Assembly (NCBI RefSeq): GCF_029309835.1
Contig: NZ_JARJHL010000010.1
Location: 434,001 to 498,000, forward strand
Direction: 5' to 3'
Source of the DNA: Paracoccus sp. DMF-8
GTDB lineage: Bacteria > Pseudomonadota > Alphaproteobacteria > Rhodobacterales > Rhodobacteraceae
DNA length: 64,000 bases
Positions 24,761 to 34,094 of the stretch are shown one piece after another. The translations under genes were made by a program, and so were the position numbers. Below the pieces are notes generated by a model, which did not search any database, was not told where the DNA came from, and saw nothing but the letters and a program-made list of their open reading frames with translations. Position 1 is the stretch's first letter; every line of letters starts with the position of its first letter.

Positions 24761-25360
24761 TCAGTAGATCGGCGGTGAAATGACCCAGATCACCACGGCA
24801 GGCTCCGCCCCGTCATTGCGCCAGCCGTACTTTTGTTCGACGAACTGAAAGCTGTCGCCGGGTTTGAGCTGCACCTCCAGCGTGCCGATCCACAGGGTCA
24901 GTTCGCCGGAAATCAGCACGCCGCCGTCCTCGGTTTTCCGGGACGCTTTCAGCCCGCCGCTGCTGGATTTCGGGGCGAAGGTGGATTTGATCATCTCGAA
25001 GCTGCCGCCAAGGGTGGGCGACAGCAGTTCCTCGACCAGACCGGATCCGCTGGAACCGATCGAGGTGCGGTCGGCCGAACGCAGGATCAGCCCCCTTTCC
25101 TCTGGTCTCTGATTCGCCGAGCGAAAGAAAAAGCTGATGTTCACGCCGAAATGCGTGGCGATGCTCGACAGATCCTGAATGGACGGGATCGCCTGCCCCC
25201 TTTCGACCTGGCTGAGCCAGCCCACGGACCTGCCCAGCACGGCCGACAATTCCTTGATGGTCAGGCCACGCGACTTTCGCAGCGCCCTGATGTCGTTCCC
25301 GACAAGACTGTTCAAGATCAAAGGCAGCGGTCCTAACCGATGAGAAGCGGGGCGCAGCAT
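24761..25360 (-). CDS. XRE-family regulator with cupin domain
   Basis: About 199 aa. It has an N-terminal lambda-repressor-like helix-turn-helix (DIRALRKSRGLTIKELSAVL, then VGWLSQVERGQAIPSIQDLS) and a C-terminal cupin (GGLKASRKTEDGGVLISGEL to PGDSFQFVEQKYGWRN) that should bind a small effector. Start is uncertain: ATG 25360 is used here, with a TTG at 25384 possible. It is divergent from the two dehydrogenase genes, with a 17-base inverted repeat in between. That arrangement fits control of methylated-amine catabolism, as for other XRE-cupin regulators beside such enzymes. Confidence 0.75.
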   Translation of the reverse strand: MLRPASHRLGPLPLILNSLVGNDIRALRKSRGLTIKELSAVLGRSVGWLSQVERGQAIPSIQDLSSIATHFGVNISFFFRSANQRPEERGLILRSADRTSIGSSGSGLVEELLSPTLGGSFEMIKSTFAPKSSSGGLKASRKTEDGGVLISGELTLWIGTLEVQLKPGDSFQFVEQKYGWRNDGAEPAVVIWVISPPIY

Positions 25361-25437
25361 CACCTGTCGATCCGCGAATGACAAGGTTCATCAGGCGGCT
25401 TCCATCAGTTTCATGATGGTAGCCTTTCGATATTCTG

Positions 25438-25454
25438 CAAAAATGAAATTTTTG
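25438..25454. promoter_or_regulatory. Inverted repeat, candidate operator
   Basis: CAAAAAT-GAA-ATTTTTG, a 7-bp palindrome with a 3-base spacer, lies in the AT-rich gap between the XRE-cupin regulator and the first dehydrogenase gene. Promoter-like sequence (CTTGATTTTCATTATAG) follows immediately. Confidence 0.4.
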
Positions 25455-25536
25455 TCTTGATTTTCATTATAGAGTTTCAGAGCATGATTTTATTCACGCC
25501 CCGCAGCGCATCGCACAGACCACGGAGACAGCCCGC

Positions 25537-27981
25537 ATGTCATCACTTCCAGCCTCGGCCCGTGTCGTCATCATAGGGGGCGGCGTGGTCGGCGTCTCGG
25601 CGCTGTATCACCTTGCCAGGGCGGGGTGGCGCGATTGCATCCTGCTGGAAAAGAACGAACTGACCGCCGGTTCGACCTGGCACGCGGCGGGCAATGTGCC
25701 GACCTTTTCGGCAAGCTGGTCGATCATGAACATGCAGAGATATTCTGCCGATCTCTATCGTCGGCTGGCGGATGAGGTCGATTATCCGATGAACTATCAC
25801 GTCACGGGATCTGTCCGCCTTGGCCACAGCGCCGAACGGCTGGACGAATTCCGCCGCGTCGTGGGCATGGGACGGCGGCGGGATATGGGGCTGGAAATCC
25901 TGACCCCGGACGAATTGCGCGGCAAATATCCCTTTGTCTCGACCCATGACCTGACCGGCGCACTTTACGACCCCCATGACGGCGATATCGACCCGGCGCA
26001 GCTGACGCAGGCGCTGGCCAAGGGCGCGCGGCAGATGGGCGCCCGGATCGAGCGTTTCTGCCCCGCGACCGGCGCCCGGCGCGAAGGTGACGAATGGGTC
26101 ATCGAAACCGCCAAGGGCGAAATCCGCTGCGAATATGTCGTGAACGCGGCGGGTTACTACGCCGGTCAGGTCGCCCGCTGGTTCGGGCGCGAATTGCCCA
26201 TGGTGGTGATGAGCCATCAATATCTGCTGTTCGACACCATCCCCGAAATCGAGGCCTGGACCCGCGAGACCGGCCACAAGCTGCCGCTGCTGCGCGACGT
26301 GGACAGCAGCTATTACCTGCGGCAGGAAAAATTCGGCTTCAACCTTGGCCCCTATGAGCGTGACTGCCGCGCCCATTGGATCACCCCGGACGATCCGTTC
26401 CCGGAAGACTTCAGCTTCCAGCTTTATCCCGACGATCTGGACCGGCTCGAATGGCACATGACGGATGCCATGGCACGGGTGCCGCTGCTGGAAAAAGGCG
26501 CGCTGAGCAGCGTCATCAACGGCCCGATCCCCTACACGCCCGACGGCAACCCGCTGATCGGCCCGATGCCCGGCGTGTCCAACGCCTTTGAGGCCTGCGT
26601 CTTTACCTTTGGCATCTGTCAGGGCGGCGGCGCGGGCAAGGTGCTGGCCGAATGGATCACCGAAGGGGCGACCGAATGGGACATGTGGTCCTGCGACCCC
26701 CGCCGTTTTACCGGATTCGAGGATCGCGACTATGCCATCGCCAAGGGCAAGGAAATCTATGCCAATGAATATGCGATGCATTTCCCGCATCATACCTGGC
26801 CCGAGGGGCGGATGCGGAAGCTGTCGCCCCTCCATGACCGCGTGGCGGCGCTTGGCGCGCAATTCGGCCCCGCTAACGGGTGGGAACGCGCCCTGTGGTT
26901 CGCCCGTCCCGGCGATGACACCAGCGAAGCGGCGCAACGGACATGGCGCCGCGCAGGTCCGTGGTTCGATGCCGTGGCCGGGGAATGCGCGGCGGTGCGC
27001 GATGCGGCAGGGATCCTTGACCTGCCGGGGTTTTCGCGTTTCCGGCTGAGCGGGGCAGGGGCCGCCGGTTGGCTGTCGCGCCAGATCACCGGGCGGGTGC
27101 CTGCGGTCGGGCGGCTGGGGCTGGGCTATTTCGCCGATGACGCGGGCCGGGTGGTGACGGAAATGTCGCTGGCACGGCTGGATGATGATGAAATCCTGCT
27201 GATCACTGCCGCCGCCGCCCAGTCCCATGACAGCGAATGGTTGCGCCAGCATCTGGACCCCGGCCTGACCCTGAGCGATGAATCCGCCGATTGGTCAACC
27301 CAGATGCTGACCGGCCCGCTGTCGCGCGATATCCTGCTGGCTGCCGGGGCGGATGCCGATCTGGCCAAGGGCTGGCTGACCCATCACTGGGGCCGCATCG
27401 CGGGGCGCGAGGTCTGGCTTGCCCGCGTCAGCTTTGCCGGGGAACTGGGCTGGGAATTGCACACGCGCAATGCCGATACGGCGGCGGTCTGGGATGCGGT
27501 CTGGTCGGCGGGCCAGCCGCTTGGGCTGCGCGCCTTTGGCATGTTCGCGCTGGATTGTTTGCGCATCGAAAAAGGCTATCGCGCGTGGAAGGGCGATCTT
27601 TCCACCGATTACACGGTGCTGCAATCGGGGCTTGGGCGCTTTGTCGATTGGGACAAGCCCGATTTCCGGGGCCGCGCCGCCCTGCTGGCCGAACGCGACA
27701 ACCCGCGCCCGACCAGTTTTGCCGCGCTGGTGATCGGTTGCGATGCCTATGATGCGCCCTATATGGCCTCGATCTGGCACCGGGGGCGCATCGTGGGCGA
27801 ACTGACCTCATCCGCCTGGGGCCACCGCGTCGGGGCCTGTATCGGGCTTGGCATGATCGAAAACGCGCTGAACACCCCCGGCACAGCGGTCGAGGTCGAG
27901 ATTTTCGACCGCCGCTATTCCGCGAAGATTGCGGGCGATGGCGCGCTTTGGGATCCGGAAAACACCCGCATCAAGGCCTGA
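25537..27981 (+). CDS. FAD-dependent dehydrogenase with GcvT domain (DMGDH/sarcosine DH-like), copy 1
   Basis: An 814-aa two-domain enzyme. The N-terminal DAO fold has the dinucleotide motif VVIIGGGVVG (Gly14-19) and TAGSTWHAAG with His49, the residue that carries covalent FAD in dimethylglycine and sarcosine dehydrogenases. The C-terminal half from about residue 420 is a GcvT-like folate domain (GILDLPGFSRFRL, VSFAGELGWELHT, KGYRAWKGDL). It should demethylate an N-methyl amino compound and pass the one-carbon unit to tetrahydrofolate. It lies 86 bases upstream of a paralogue. Confidence 0.8.
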   Translation: MSSLPASARVVIIGGGVVGVSALYHLARAGWRDCILLEKNELTAGSTWHAAGNVPTFSASWSIMNMQRYSADLYRRLADEVDYPMNYHVTGSVRLGHSAERLDEFRRVVGMGRRRDMGLEILTPDELRGKYPFVSTHDLTGALYDPHDGDIDPAQLTQALAKGARQMGARIERFCPATGARREGDEWVIETAKGEIRCEYVVNAAGYYAGQVARWFGRELPMVVMSHQYLLFDTIPEIEAWTRETGHKLPLLRDVDSSYYLRQEKFGFNLGPYERDCRAHWITPDDPFPEDFSFQLYPDDLDRLEWHMTDAMARVPLLEKGALSSVINGPIPYTPDGNPLIGPMPGVSNAFEACVFTFGICQGGGAGKVLAEWITEGATEWDMWSCDPRRFTGFEDRDYAIAKGKEIYANEYAMHFPHHTWPEGRMRKLSPLHDRVAALGAQFGPANGWERALWFARPGDDTSEAAQRTWRRAGPWFDAVAGECAAVRDAAGILDLPGFSRFRLSGAGAAGWLSRQITGRVPAVGRLGLGYFADDAGRVVTEMSLARLDDDEILLITAAAAQSHDSEWLRQHLDPGLTLSDESADWSTQMLTGPLSRDILLAAGADADLAKGWLTHHWGRIAGREVWLARVSFAGELGWELHTRNADTAAVWDAVWSAGQPLGLRAFGMFALDCLRIEKGYRAWKGDLSTDYTVLQSGLGRFVDWDKPDFRGRAALLAERDNPRPTSFAALVIGCDAYDAPYMASIWHRGRIVGELTSSAWGHRVGACIGLGMIENALNTPGTAVEVEIFDRRYSAKIAGDGALWDPENTRIKA

Positions 27982-28067
27982 TCTGCGTCCCCCGATGCCG
28001 GGGGGCGGACAAGAACAATGATGGCGCCCCGTCCAAGGATGGCGGCCCCCAACAGGAAGTAAGGAAA

Positions 28068-30515
28068 ATGGTCGATCTCCCCACCCGGGCCCGTGTCGTC
28101 ATCATCGGTGGCGGTATTTCGGGCTGCTCTGTCGCCTGGCACCTCGCGAAACTCGGCTGGACCGATATCGTGCTGCTGGAACGCAAGCAGTTGACCTCCG
28201 GCACGACATGGCATGCGGCAGGGCTGATCGGACAGTTGCGCGCCAGCCAGAACATGACGCGGCTGGCGAAATATTCCGCCGATCTTTACACGCGGCTGGA
28301 GGCCGAAACCGGGCTGGCGACCGGGTTGCGGCAATGCGGATCCATCACCGTCGCCCTGACCGATGAGCGGCGCGAGGAAATCCTGCGTCAGGCCGCGCTG
28401 GCCCGCGCCTTTGGCGTGGACGTGAACGAGCTTTCCCCGCGCGAGGTGCTGGACCTTTATCCCCATCTGGAAATCTCCGATGTGGTTGCGGGCGTGCATC
28501 TGCCCGGCGACGGTCAGGCCGATCCGGGCAATATCGCGCTGGCGCTGGCCAAGGGCGCGCGTCAGATGGGCGCAAGGATCGTCGAACAGGTCAAGGTCAC
28601 GCGCGTTGTCACGGCGAATGGCCGCGTGACCGGCGTGGACTGGGAAGCGGGCGGCGAACAGGGTCATATCGCCACTGAAAACGTGGTGAATTGCGGTGGC
28701 ATGTGGGGCCGCGATCTGGCCGCGCGTAACGGCGTCACCCTGCCGCTGCATGCCTGCGAACATTTCTATATCGTCACCGAAAACATCCCTGAACTGGCGC
28801 AATTGCCGGTGCTGCGCGTGCCCGACGAATGCGCCTATTACAAGGAGGACGCGGGCAAGATCCTGCTTGGCGCGTTCGAGCCCAAGGCCAAGCCCTGGGG
28901 CATGTCCGGCATCCCCGATGATTTCTGCTTCGACCAATTGCCCGAGGATTTCGACCATTTCGAGCCGATCCTTGCGAGTGCCGTGGCCCGGATGCCGCTG
29001 CTGGCGACTGCGGGGATTCACACCTTCTTCAACGGCCCGGAAAGTTTCACCCCCGATGACCGCTATTATCTGGGCGAGGCGCCGGAACTGTGCGGCTATT
29101 GGGTCGCGGCGGGCTATAATTCCATCGGCATCGTGTCCTCGGGCGGGGCAGGCATGGCGCTGGCGCAATGGATGCATGACGGCGAGCCGCCCTTTGACCT
29201 GTGGGAGGTCGATATCCGCCGCGCCCAACCCTTTCAGCGCAACCGCCACTATCTGCGCGAACGGGTCAGCGAAACCCTTGGCCTGCTTTATGCCGACCAT
29301 TTCCCCTATCGCCAGATGACGACGTCGCGCGGCATCCGCCGTTCGCCCCTGCATGAACATCTGAAAGCGCGCGGCGCGGTCTTTGGTGAGGTCGCGGGCT
29401 GGGAACGCGCCAACTGGTTCGCGGATCCCGGCCAGCCGCGCGAATACCGCTATTCTTGGGGTCGCCAGAACTGGTTCGACAACCAGCGCGCCGAACATAT
29501 GGCGCTGCGCGAGGGCGTCGGCCTCTTGGACATGACCAGCTTCGGCAAGATCCGGGTCGAGGGGCGCGATGCCTTGGCCTTTTTGCAGTGGCTTTGCGCG
29601 AATGAGATGAACGTGGCGGTGGGGCGGATCACCTATACGCAGATGCTGAACACGCGCGGCGGCATCGAATCCGACCTGACCGTGACGCGGCTGTCGGAAA
29701 CCGGTTTTCTGCTGGTCGTGCCGGGTGCCACCTTGCAGCGCGATCTGGCCTGGCTGCGCCGCCATCTGGGCGATGAATTCGTCACGATTACCGACATCAC
29801 CGCCGCCGAATCCGTGCTGCCGCTGATGGGGCCGGGCGCGCGTGAACTGCTGGCGCTGGTGTCGCCCGATGATTTCTCGAACGCTGCGCATCCTTTTGGC
29901 ACCGCGCGGGAAATCGAGATCGGCATGGGGTTGGCCCGCGCCCATCGCGTGACCTATGTCGGCGAATTGGGGTGGGAGCTGTATATCCCGACCGATCAGG
30001 CCGCCCATGTCTTTGAAACTCTGCTGGACGCGGGCGAACAGGTCGGCCTGAAGCTTTGCGGGCTGCATGCGATGGACAGTTGCCGCATCGAAAAGGCCTA
30101 TCGCCATTTCGGCCATGACATCACCGACGAGGATCATGTGCTGGAGGCGGGCCTGGGTTTTGCGGTGAAAACGGCCAGGGGCGATTTCATCGGCCGCGAT
30201 GCGGTCTTGCGCAAACGCGAAACCGGGCTGACTCGCCGCCTGATGCAATTCCGCCTGCGCGACCCCGAGCCGCTGCTGTTCCACAATGAACCGATCCTGC
30301 GCGACGGGAAAATCGTGGGACATCTGACCTCGGGCAATTACGGCCATGCGCTCGGGGCCGCGATCGGGCTGGGCTATGTGCCCTGCCGCAGCGATGAGAC
30401 CCCGGTGGAAATGCTGGAATCGGGCTATGCCATCGACGTCGCGGGCCGGATCGTGCCCGCCGAGGTCAGCCTGGCCCCGCTTTACGATCCGAAATCCGCC
30501 CGCGTTAAGCTGTGA
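28068..30515 (+). CDS. FAD-dependent dehydrogenase with GcvT domain (DMGDH-like), copy 2
   Basis: An 815-aa paralogue of the preceding gene with the same plan: VVIIGGGISG, TSGTTWHAAG with His49, then a GcvT-type C-terminal half (GVGLLDMTSFGKIRVEG, VTYVGELGWELYIPT, CRIEKAYRHFGHD). It is closer than copy 1 to classical dimethylglycine dehydrogenase in the folate domain. The start ATG 28068 has AAGGA just upstream. The side-by-side pair may work on successive methyl groups (dimethylglycine then sarcosine) or as a hetero-pair; the exact substrates are inferred. Confidence 0.8.
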   Translation: MVDLPTRARVVIIGGGISGCSVAWHLAKLGWTDIVLLERKQLTSGTTWHAAGLIGQLRASQNMTRLAKYSADLYTRLEAETGLATGLRQCGSITVALTDERREEILRQAALARAFGVDVNELSPREVLDLYPHLEISDVVAGVHLPGDGQADPGNIALALAKGARQMGARIVEQVKVTRVVTANGRVTGVDWEAGGEQGHIATENVVNCGGMWGRDLAARNGVTLPLHACEHFYIVTENIPELAQLPVLRVPDECAYYKEDAGKILLGAFEPKAKPWGMSGIPDDFCFDQLPEDFDHFEPILASAVARMPLLATAGIHTFFNGPESFTPDDRYYLGEAPELCGYWVAAGYNSIGIVSSGGAGMALAQWMHDGEPPFDLWEVDIRRAQPFQRNRHYLRERVSETLGLLYADHFPYRQMTTSRGIRRSPLHEHLKARGAVFGEVAGWERANWFADPGQPREYRYSWGRQNWFDNQRAEHMALREGVGLLDMTSFGKIRVEGRDALAFLQWLCANEMNVAVGRITYTQMLNTRGGIESDLTVTRLSETGFLLVVPGATLQRDLAWLRRHLGDEFVTITDITAAESVLPLMGPGARELLALVSPDDFSNAAHPFGTAREIEIGMGLARAHRVTYVGELGWELYIPTDQAAHVFETLLDAGEQVGLKLCGLHAMDSCRIEKAYRHFGHDITDEDHVLEAGLGFAVKTARGDFIGRDAVLRKRETGLTRRLMQFRLRDPEPLLFHNEPILRDGKIVGHLTSGNYGHALGAAIGLGYVPCRSDETPVEMLESGYAIDVAGRIVPAEVSLAPLYDPKSARVKL

Positions 30516-31140
30516 CGCTTTGCCTGCCGGGTTGCCCCGAGATTTGGGCGGCCCATTCCCCGGAAACTTTCCCCGGAAAGGTAGCTGTCGCCATTGCCGC
30601 CCGGTAACTGGCGGCAGGGGCGTGGCTTCGTGATCGTTGCGGATGAAATTCAGGGTAGGCGGCATCGGCTGGTCTCGCAGGCGGCGGCGGGGCATGCCCG
30701 TCTTTTCGCGCTGCCGGAGGGACGGGGTGCGCAATGCCCCGGGGACGGATCCATGCCGCCGCCCCCCCGCTGACCGGGACGAGCCTTGTTGCCCCGACCG
30801 GCGACGACATGATTGCCGCGCTGGTCGGCGGCGTTGCCGAGATTGCCGGATCCTGGGTGCCATGAGGCGGATCGGGGCCGATGGCCCATCCCGGCATTGG
30901 CCTGTATGAGAGGGGCAGGCACCGATGATCCTGTCGCCATCGCGCGACAGTGCGGCCGGGGCAAGACATGATTCCTGCAAGACAGGGGCGCAGAGGCTTG
31001 AGAACCACGGGCGGATCGTGTTGTTGCCGGGCACAGATGCGGGATGTGAAATCCGGGGAAACAGGGCAGATGCGGATCGCAGGACAGGATTTCATTGCGG
31101 AAGCCCGGATTTCCGGACCGGCCACGGGATACGACACCAG
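30516..31140. other. 625-base gap with a possible gene remnant
   Basis: No intact gene supported. It has a direct repeat TTCCCCGGAAA (two copies near 30560-30585) and one short frame with coding-like sequence (30734-30865, described separately). The rest shows many stops in all frames. The long antisense frame across it is a GC-driven shadow. Confidence 0.5.
30734..30865 (+). pseudogene. Possible 3' gene remnant, 43 codons
   Basis: The frame MPRGRIHAAAPPLTGTSLVA continues PTGDDMIAALVGGVAEIAGSWVP and then stops. The ordered hydrophobic/helical pattern looks like the C-terminus of a cytosolic enzyme rather than random sequence. There is no ribosome binding site, so it is more likely a leftover of a deleted gene. 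Family not identified. Confidence 0.3.
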
Positions 31141-32553
31141 ATGAACACGGATCTGCGCGCCCGGATCCTGTCATGTTCCGGGCTGTTTCCCGTCGGCGCG
31201 ATGCTTGCCACCATCCTGTGGGAATACAGCGCCAGCCCGGCTGCGGCGTCGGTCGCAGGCCTGTCGGCGCTGGCCGGCATCGTCGCCTTCAGCCTTGTCG
31301 ACCGGACGGCTCCGGTCGTCTTCGTGCTGGTCGGCATGGTCATGGCGGGGGTCGCGATAGGCACCCGGCCCGACTGGTTCGCCGGGACTCGGACCGCGGT
31401 CGAGCGCGGCAGCTTTGTCATTGCGCTGTATACGGCGCTGATGGCGATCCGCGCCGCCGCCTCGGGCTCCGCCGAAATTCTGGAATGCGGCCGCTTCCTT
31501 GCCGGGCAAAGGCCCGGCCTGCGCTATATCGCGCTGACCATCGGCGGCCATCTGTTCGGGCTGATCCTGCTTTACGGCTCGATCGCGCTGCTGGGGTCGC
31601 TGGCCGCCGAAAGCACCGCGCGGGAAACCGATGCGGAACTGCGCCGCCACCGGCTGCGGCGGATGCTGGTTGCCATCAACCGGGGCTTTGCCTCGACGCT
31701 GTGCTGGTCGCCACTGGGCTTTTCCATGGCGATCACGCTGTCGCTGGTGCCGGGCACCGAATGGGGGTTGGTGGCGCTGCCCTGCCTGCTGAACGCGGCC
31801 ATGATGATCCTGGTGGGCTGGGGCATGGACACGGTCTTCAAGCCGCGCCTGGCCCGGCCCGCCCCCGTTTCCCCGGTGGTGGCGGGGGGCTGGCTGACCC
31901 ATCTGCGGCCGCTGCTGTTGCTGCTTGGGGCGGTGATCGTCGGCGTCGTCCTGTTGAGCATGGCAACGGGGGTGGATGTGATCGGCGGCGTCATGTCATT
32001 CGTGCCGCTGGTCGCCATCATCTGGATCTGGCAGCAGGGCGCGGGGATGCCCGGCGGACGTCCGGCCCATGTCGGCCGTCGCATCGCCGAATTCGTCGGG
32101 CGGGACCTGCCGGCCTATGGCAATCAGATGGTGCTGCTGTTCATGGCGGCCTTCATCGGCAGTCTGGGTGCCTTTCTGCTGGTGCCGTTGATGGGCCGTC
32201 TGGGGCTGGATTTCTCGGCTGTCCCGGCCTGGGCGATTCTGGTCGCGCTGGTCTGGCTGGTGCCGTTGAGCGGTCAGTTGGGGATGAATCCCATTCTTTC
32301 CGTGTCGCTGATCGTGCCGCTGCTGCCATCGCCCGCCGCGATGGGGGTTCATCCGGCGGTCCTGGTCGCGGCGATCACGGGGGGCTGGGCGCTGAGCGGC
32401 GTGACCTCGCCCTTCACGGCCTCGGTCCTGCTGGTGGGCAGCTATGGCAAGGTCTCGGCCCGGCAGGCGGGCATGCGCTGGAACGGGCCTTACGCGGTGG
32501 TGATGGGCTGCGTCATCTCGGTCTGGGTGCTGATCTTGGCGATGCTGATGTAG
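31141..32553 (+). CDS. Polytopic inner-membrane protein (putative transporter)
   Basis: About 470 aa with some 11-12 hydrophobic helices and few long loops; start taken at ATG 31141 (MNTDLRARILSCSGLFPVGA). Polar residues inside helices (NRGFASTLCWSPLGFSMAIT; PLSGQLGMNPILSVSLIVPL) and a late GWALSGVTSPFTASVLLVGS segment resemble ion/solute transporters of the TRAP/DASS-like group, but no diagnostic motif settles the family. It follows the two dehydrogenase genes on the same strand after a long gap, and converges with fetB. Confidence 0.6.
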   Translation: MNTDLRARILSCSGLFPVGAMLATILWEYSASPAAASVAGLSALAGIVAFSLVDRTAPVVFVLVGMVMAGVAIGTRPDWFAGTRTAVERGSFVIALYTALMAIRAAASGSAEILECGRFLAGQRPGLRYIALTIGGHLFGLILLYGSIALLGSLAAESTARETDAELRRHRLRRMLVAINRGFASTLCWSPLGFSMAITLSLVPGTEWGLVALPCLLNAAMMILVGWGMDTVFKPRLARPAPVSPVVAGGWLTHLRPLLLLLGAVIVGVVLLSMATGVDVIGGVMSFVPLVAIIWIWQQGAGMPGGRPAHVGRRIAEFVGRDLPAYGNQMVLLFMAAFIGSLGAFLLVPLMGRLGLDFSAVPAWAILVALVWLVPLSGQLGMNPILSVSLIVPLLPSPAAMGVHPAVLVAAITGGWALSGVTSPFTASVLLVGSYGKVSARQAGMRWNGPYAVVMGCVISVWVLILAMLM

Positions 32554-32573
32554 AATGAGGGCGTTGGGGATGT

Positions 32574-33371
32574 TCAGTCCTGCGCGACCCGCCCCAAGCG
32601 AAGACGGTGCCGGTGATCCGTGACGGACGCGATGCAAAGCCGCGTTGCGATCACCACCGACAAGGCCCCCGCCCCGGCAAGCAGCAGCATCAGCAATATC
32701 TGGTAGCGGGCAGCGGCCAGCGGATCCATCCCCGCCAGGATCTGCCCCGTCATGATCCCCGGCATGGTGATGATACCTGCGCCCGCCATCTGGTTGATCA
32801 CGGGAATAAGCCCGTTATGCGCTGCGGCTGAACTGATCTCGCGCAGGGCCGTTCTGCGATCCGCGCCTAGCAACAGTTGCGCTTCGATCGCGCGTCTTTC
32901 GCGGTGGATTTTATCCAGCATCGTGTTCAGCGCCAGGCTCGTGCTGTTCAGGACCGTCCCCAGAATGATGCCGATCAGGGGAATGGCGTGCTGAGGCGCA
33001 AGCCATTCATCCTGCCGAAGCGCCGTGGTCAGGGCCAGCCCGGTGATGAAAACCGCCGAAACGGCGACGGGCAGCCCGCCCAGACCGTAGCGGCGCCAGC
33101 CGGAAAAATGATGCTTCTGTCTGGAATGGACCTCGCGGACTGCGGCGGCGATCATCAGGGCGGCGACCGAAAGGGTGACCGGCGCCCTGGACGCGGCGAT
33201 AACATAGCGCAGCGCGATCCCGACCAGCACCAGCTGCGCGATCATTCTGAGCGCCGCCACCACAAGCGGCGCATGCATCCTGAGCGACAGCCGCACGGAC
33301 AGCGCCGAGGCGATCAGCAGGCTGCTTGCCGCGATCAGGAAATCTGAAAACGAAAGCTCGACCGGAGTCAT
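32574..33371 (-). CDS. fetB: FetB-like ABC permease (UPF0014)
   Basis: A 265-aa inner-membrane protein with about seven hydrophobic helices. The family block LNSTSLALNTMLDKIHRERR followed by EAQLLLGADRRTALREISSA and MPGIMTGQILAGMDPLAAARYQI is typical of FetB/YbbM. In E. coli FetAB exports iron and protects against oxidative stress. The start overlaps the ATPase stop by four bases. A TonB receptor with FecI/FecR-type regulators lies nearby, which fits metal handling. Confidence 0.8.
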   Translation of the reverse strand: MTPVELSFSDFLIAASSLLIASALSVRLSLRMHAPLVVAALRMIAQLVLVGIALRYVIAASRAPVTLSVAALMIAAAVREVHSRQKHHFSGWRRYGLGGLPVAVSAVFITGLALTTALRQDEWLAPQHAIPLIGIILGTVLNSTSLALNTMLDKIHRERRAIEAQLLLGADRRTALREISSAAAHNGLIPVINQMAGAGIITMPGIMTGQILAGMDPLAAARYQILLMLLLAGAGALSVVIATRLCIASVTDHRHRLRLGRVAQD

Positions 33372-34030
33372 GGCAGCGGCCCTGCGACGCCCGTGGCGGA
33401 AAGCACATAATGGCGGTCGGACAGCCGGGCGATCTGGTCCGGATCATGCGACACCACCAGCAGGCCAAGACCGTTTTTCGTGGCCCTGATCATTTCGTTT
33501 TCGACGAGCCGGGCCGTCGCGGGATCCAGCGAAGCCGTCGGCTCATCCAGCAGCATGAAGCGCGGCTGCCGGATCATCGCCCGGATCAGGGCCAGCCGCT
33601 GGCGCTCTCCGCTGGACAGGTCGTCGGGCGAGGATGCCATCAGTCTTTCCGGCAGCCCCAGAGGGGCCAGCAGGCTTCTGGCGCGGCTTTCGTCGGACAT
33701 GTGGTCGGACACGCGGGGCGCCCACCAGCCTGAATCGGCCGGGACATAGGCCACCATCTTCCGCCATTCATAGGCGGGGATTTCCTCGCGGATGCGGTTC
33801 CCGATCCGGGCCGATCCAATGCCGGGATCCAGATCGACGATCAGCCGCAAAAGCGTGCTTTTCCCCACGCCGGACGGCCCGGACAGAACGACACATTCAC
33901 CCGCGGGGATGGTCAGCGTCAGGGCGGGAAAACCCGCGCCTTTCGACACATTGGCGATGTGCAGGGCTTCCGTCGGATCCGGCGCCGCGGACACAGAGCC
34001 TGACTGCATTCTTCGGGGAGAGGGTAGCAT
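33368..34030 (-). CDS. fetA: FetA-like ABC ATPase
   Basis: A 220-aa ATPase. Walker A is GPSGVGKS (about 51-58), signature DLSSGERQRLALIRAM, Walker B FMLLDEPTASLDP and switch SHDPDQIARLSD. Short, without a C-terminal regulatory domain, as expected for FetA/YbbL. Start ATG 34030 is chosen, although no good Shine-Dalgarno is seen and 34009 is possible. It is divergent from an RpiR-family gene, with a palindrome in between. Confidence 0.75.
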   Translation of the reverse strand: MLPSPRRMQSGSVSAAPDPTEALHIANVSKGAGFPALTLTIPAGECVVLSGPSGVGKSTLLRLIVDLDPGIGSARIGNRIREEIPAYEWRKMVAYVPADSGWWAPRVSDHMSDESRARSLLAPLGLPERLMASSPDDLSSGERQRLALIRAMIRQPRFMLLDEPTASLDPATARLVENEMIRATKNGLGLLVVSHDPDQIARLSDRHYVLSATGVAGPLP

Positions 34031-34050
34031 ATGCTGATCTCTGGTGTTAT

Positions 34051-34066
34051 GGTAGTGAACGCTACC
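34051..34066. promoter_or_regulatory. Palindromic candidate operator GGTAG-N6-CTACC
   Basis: A perfect 5-bp inverted repeat sits in the 64-base gap between divergent fetA and the RpiR-type regulator gene, close to both starts. It is a good candidate for autoregulation by the RpiR protein. Confidence 0.35.
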
Positions 34067-34094
34067 GCTGTCGCCGAGGATATACAAGCCCGCC

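Noticed and set aside
27915..31034. 1039-codon open frame on the minus strand
   Set aside because: It lies antisense to the well-supported dehydrogenase gene and is kept open by third-position GC bias; its translation is His/Arg/Gln/Pro-rich without any motif.
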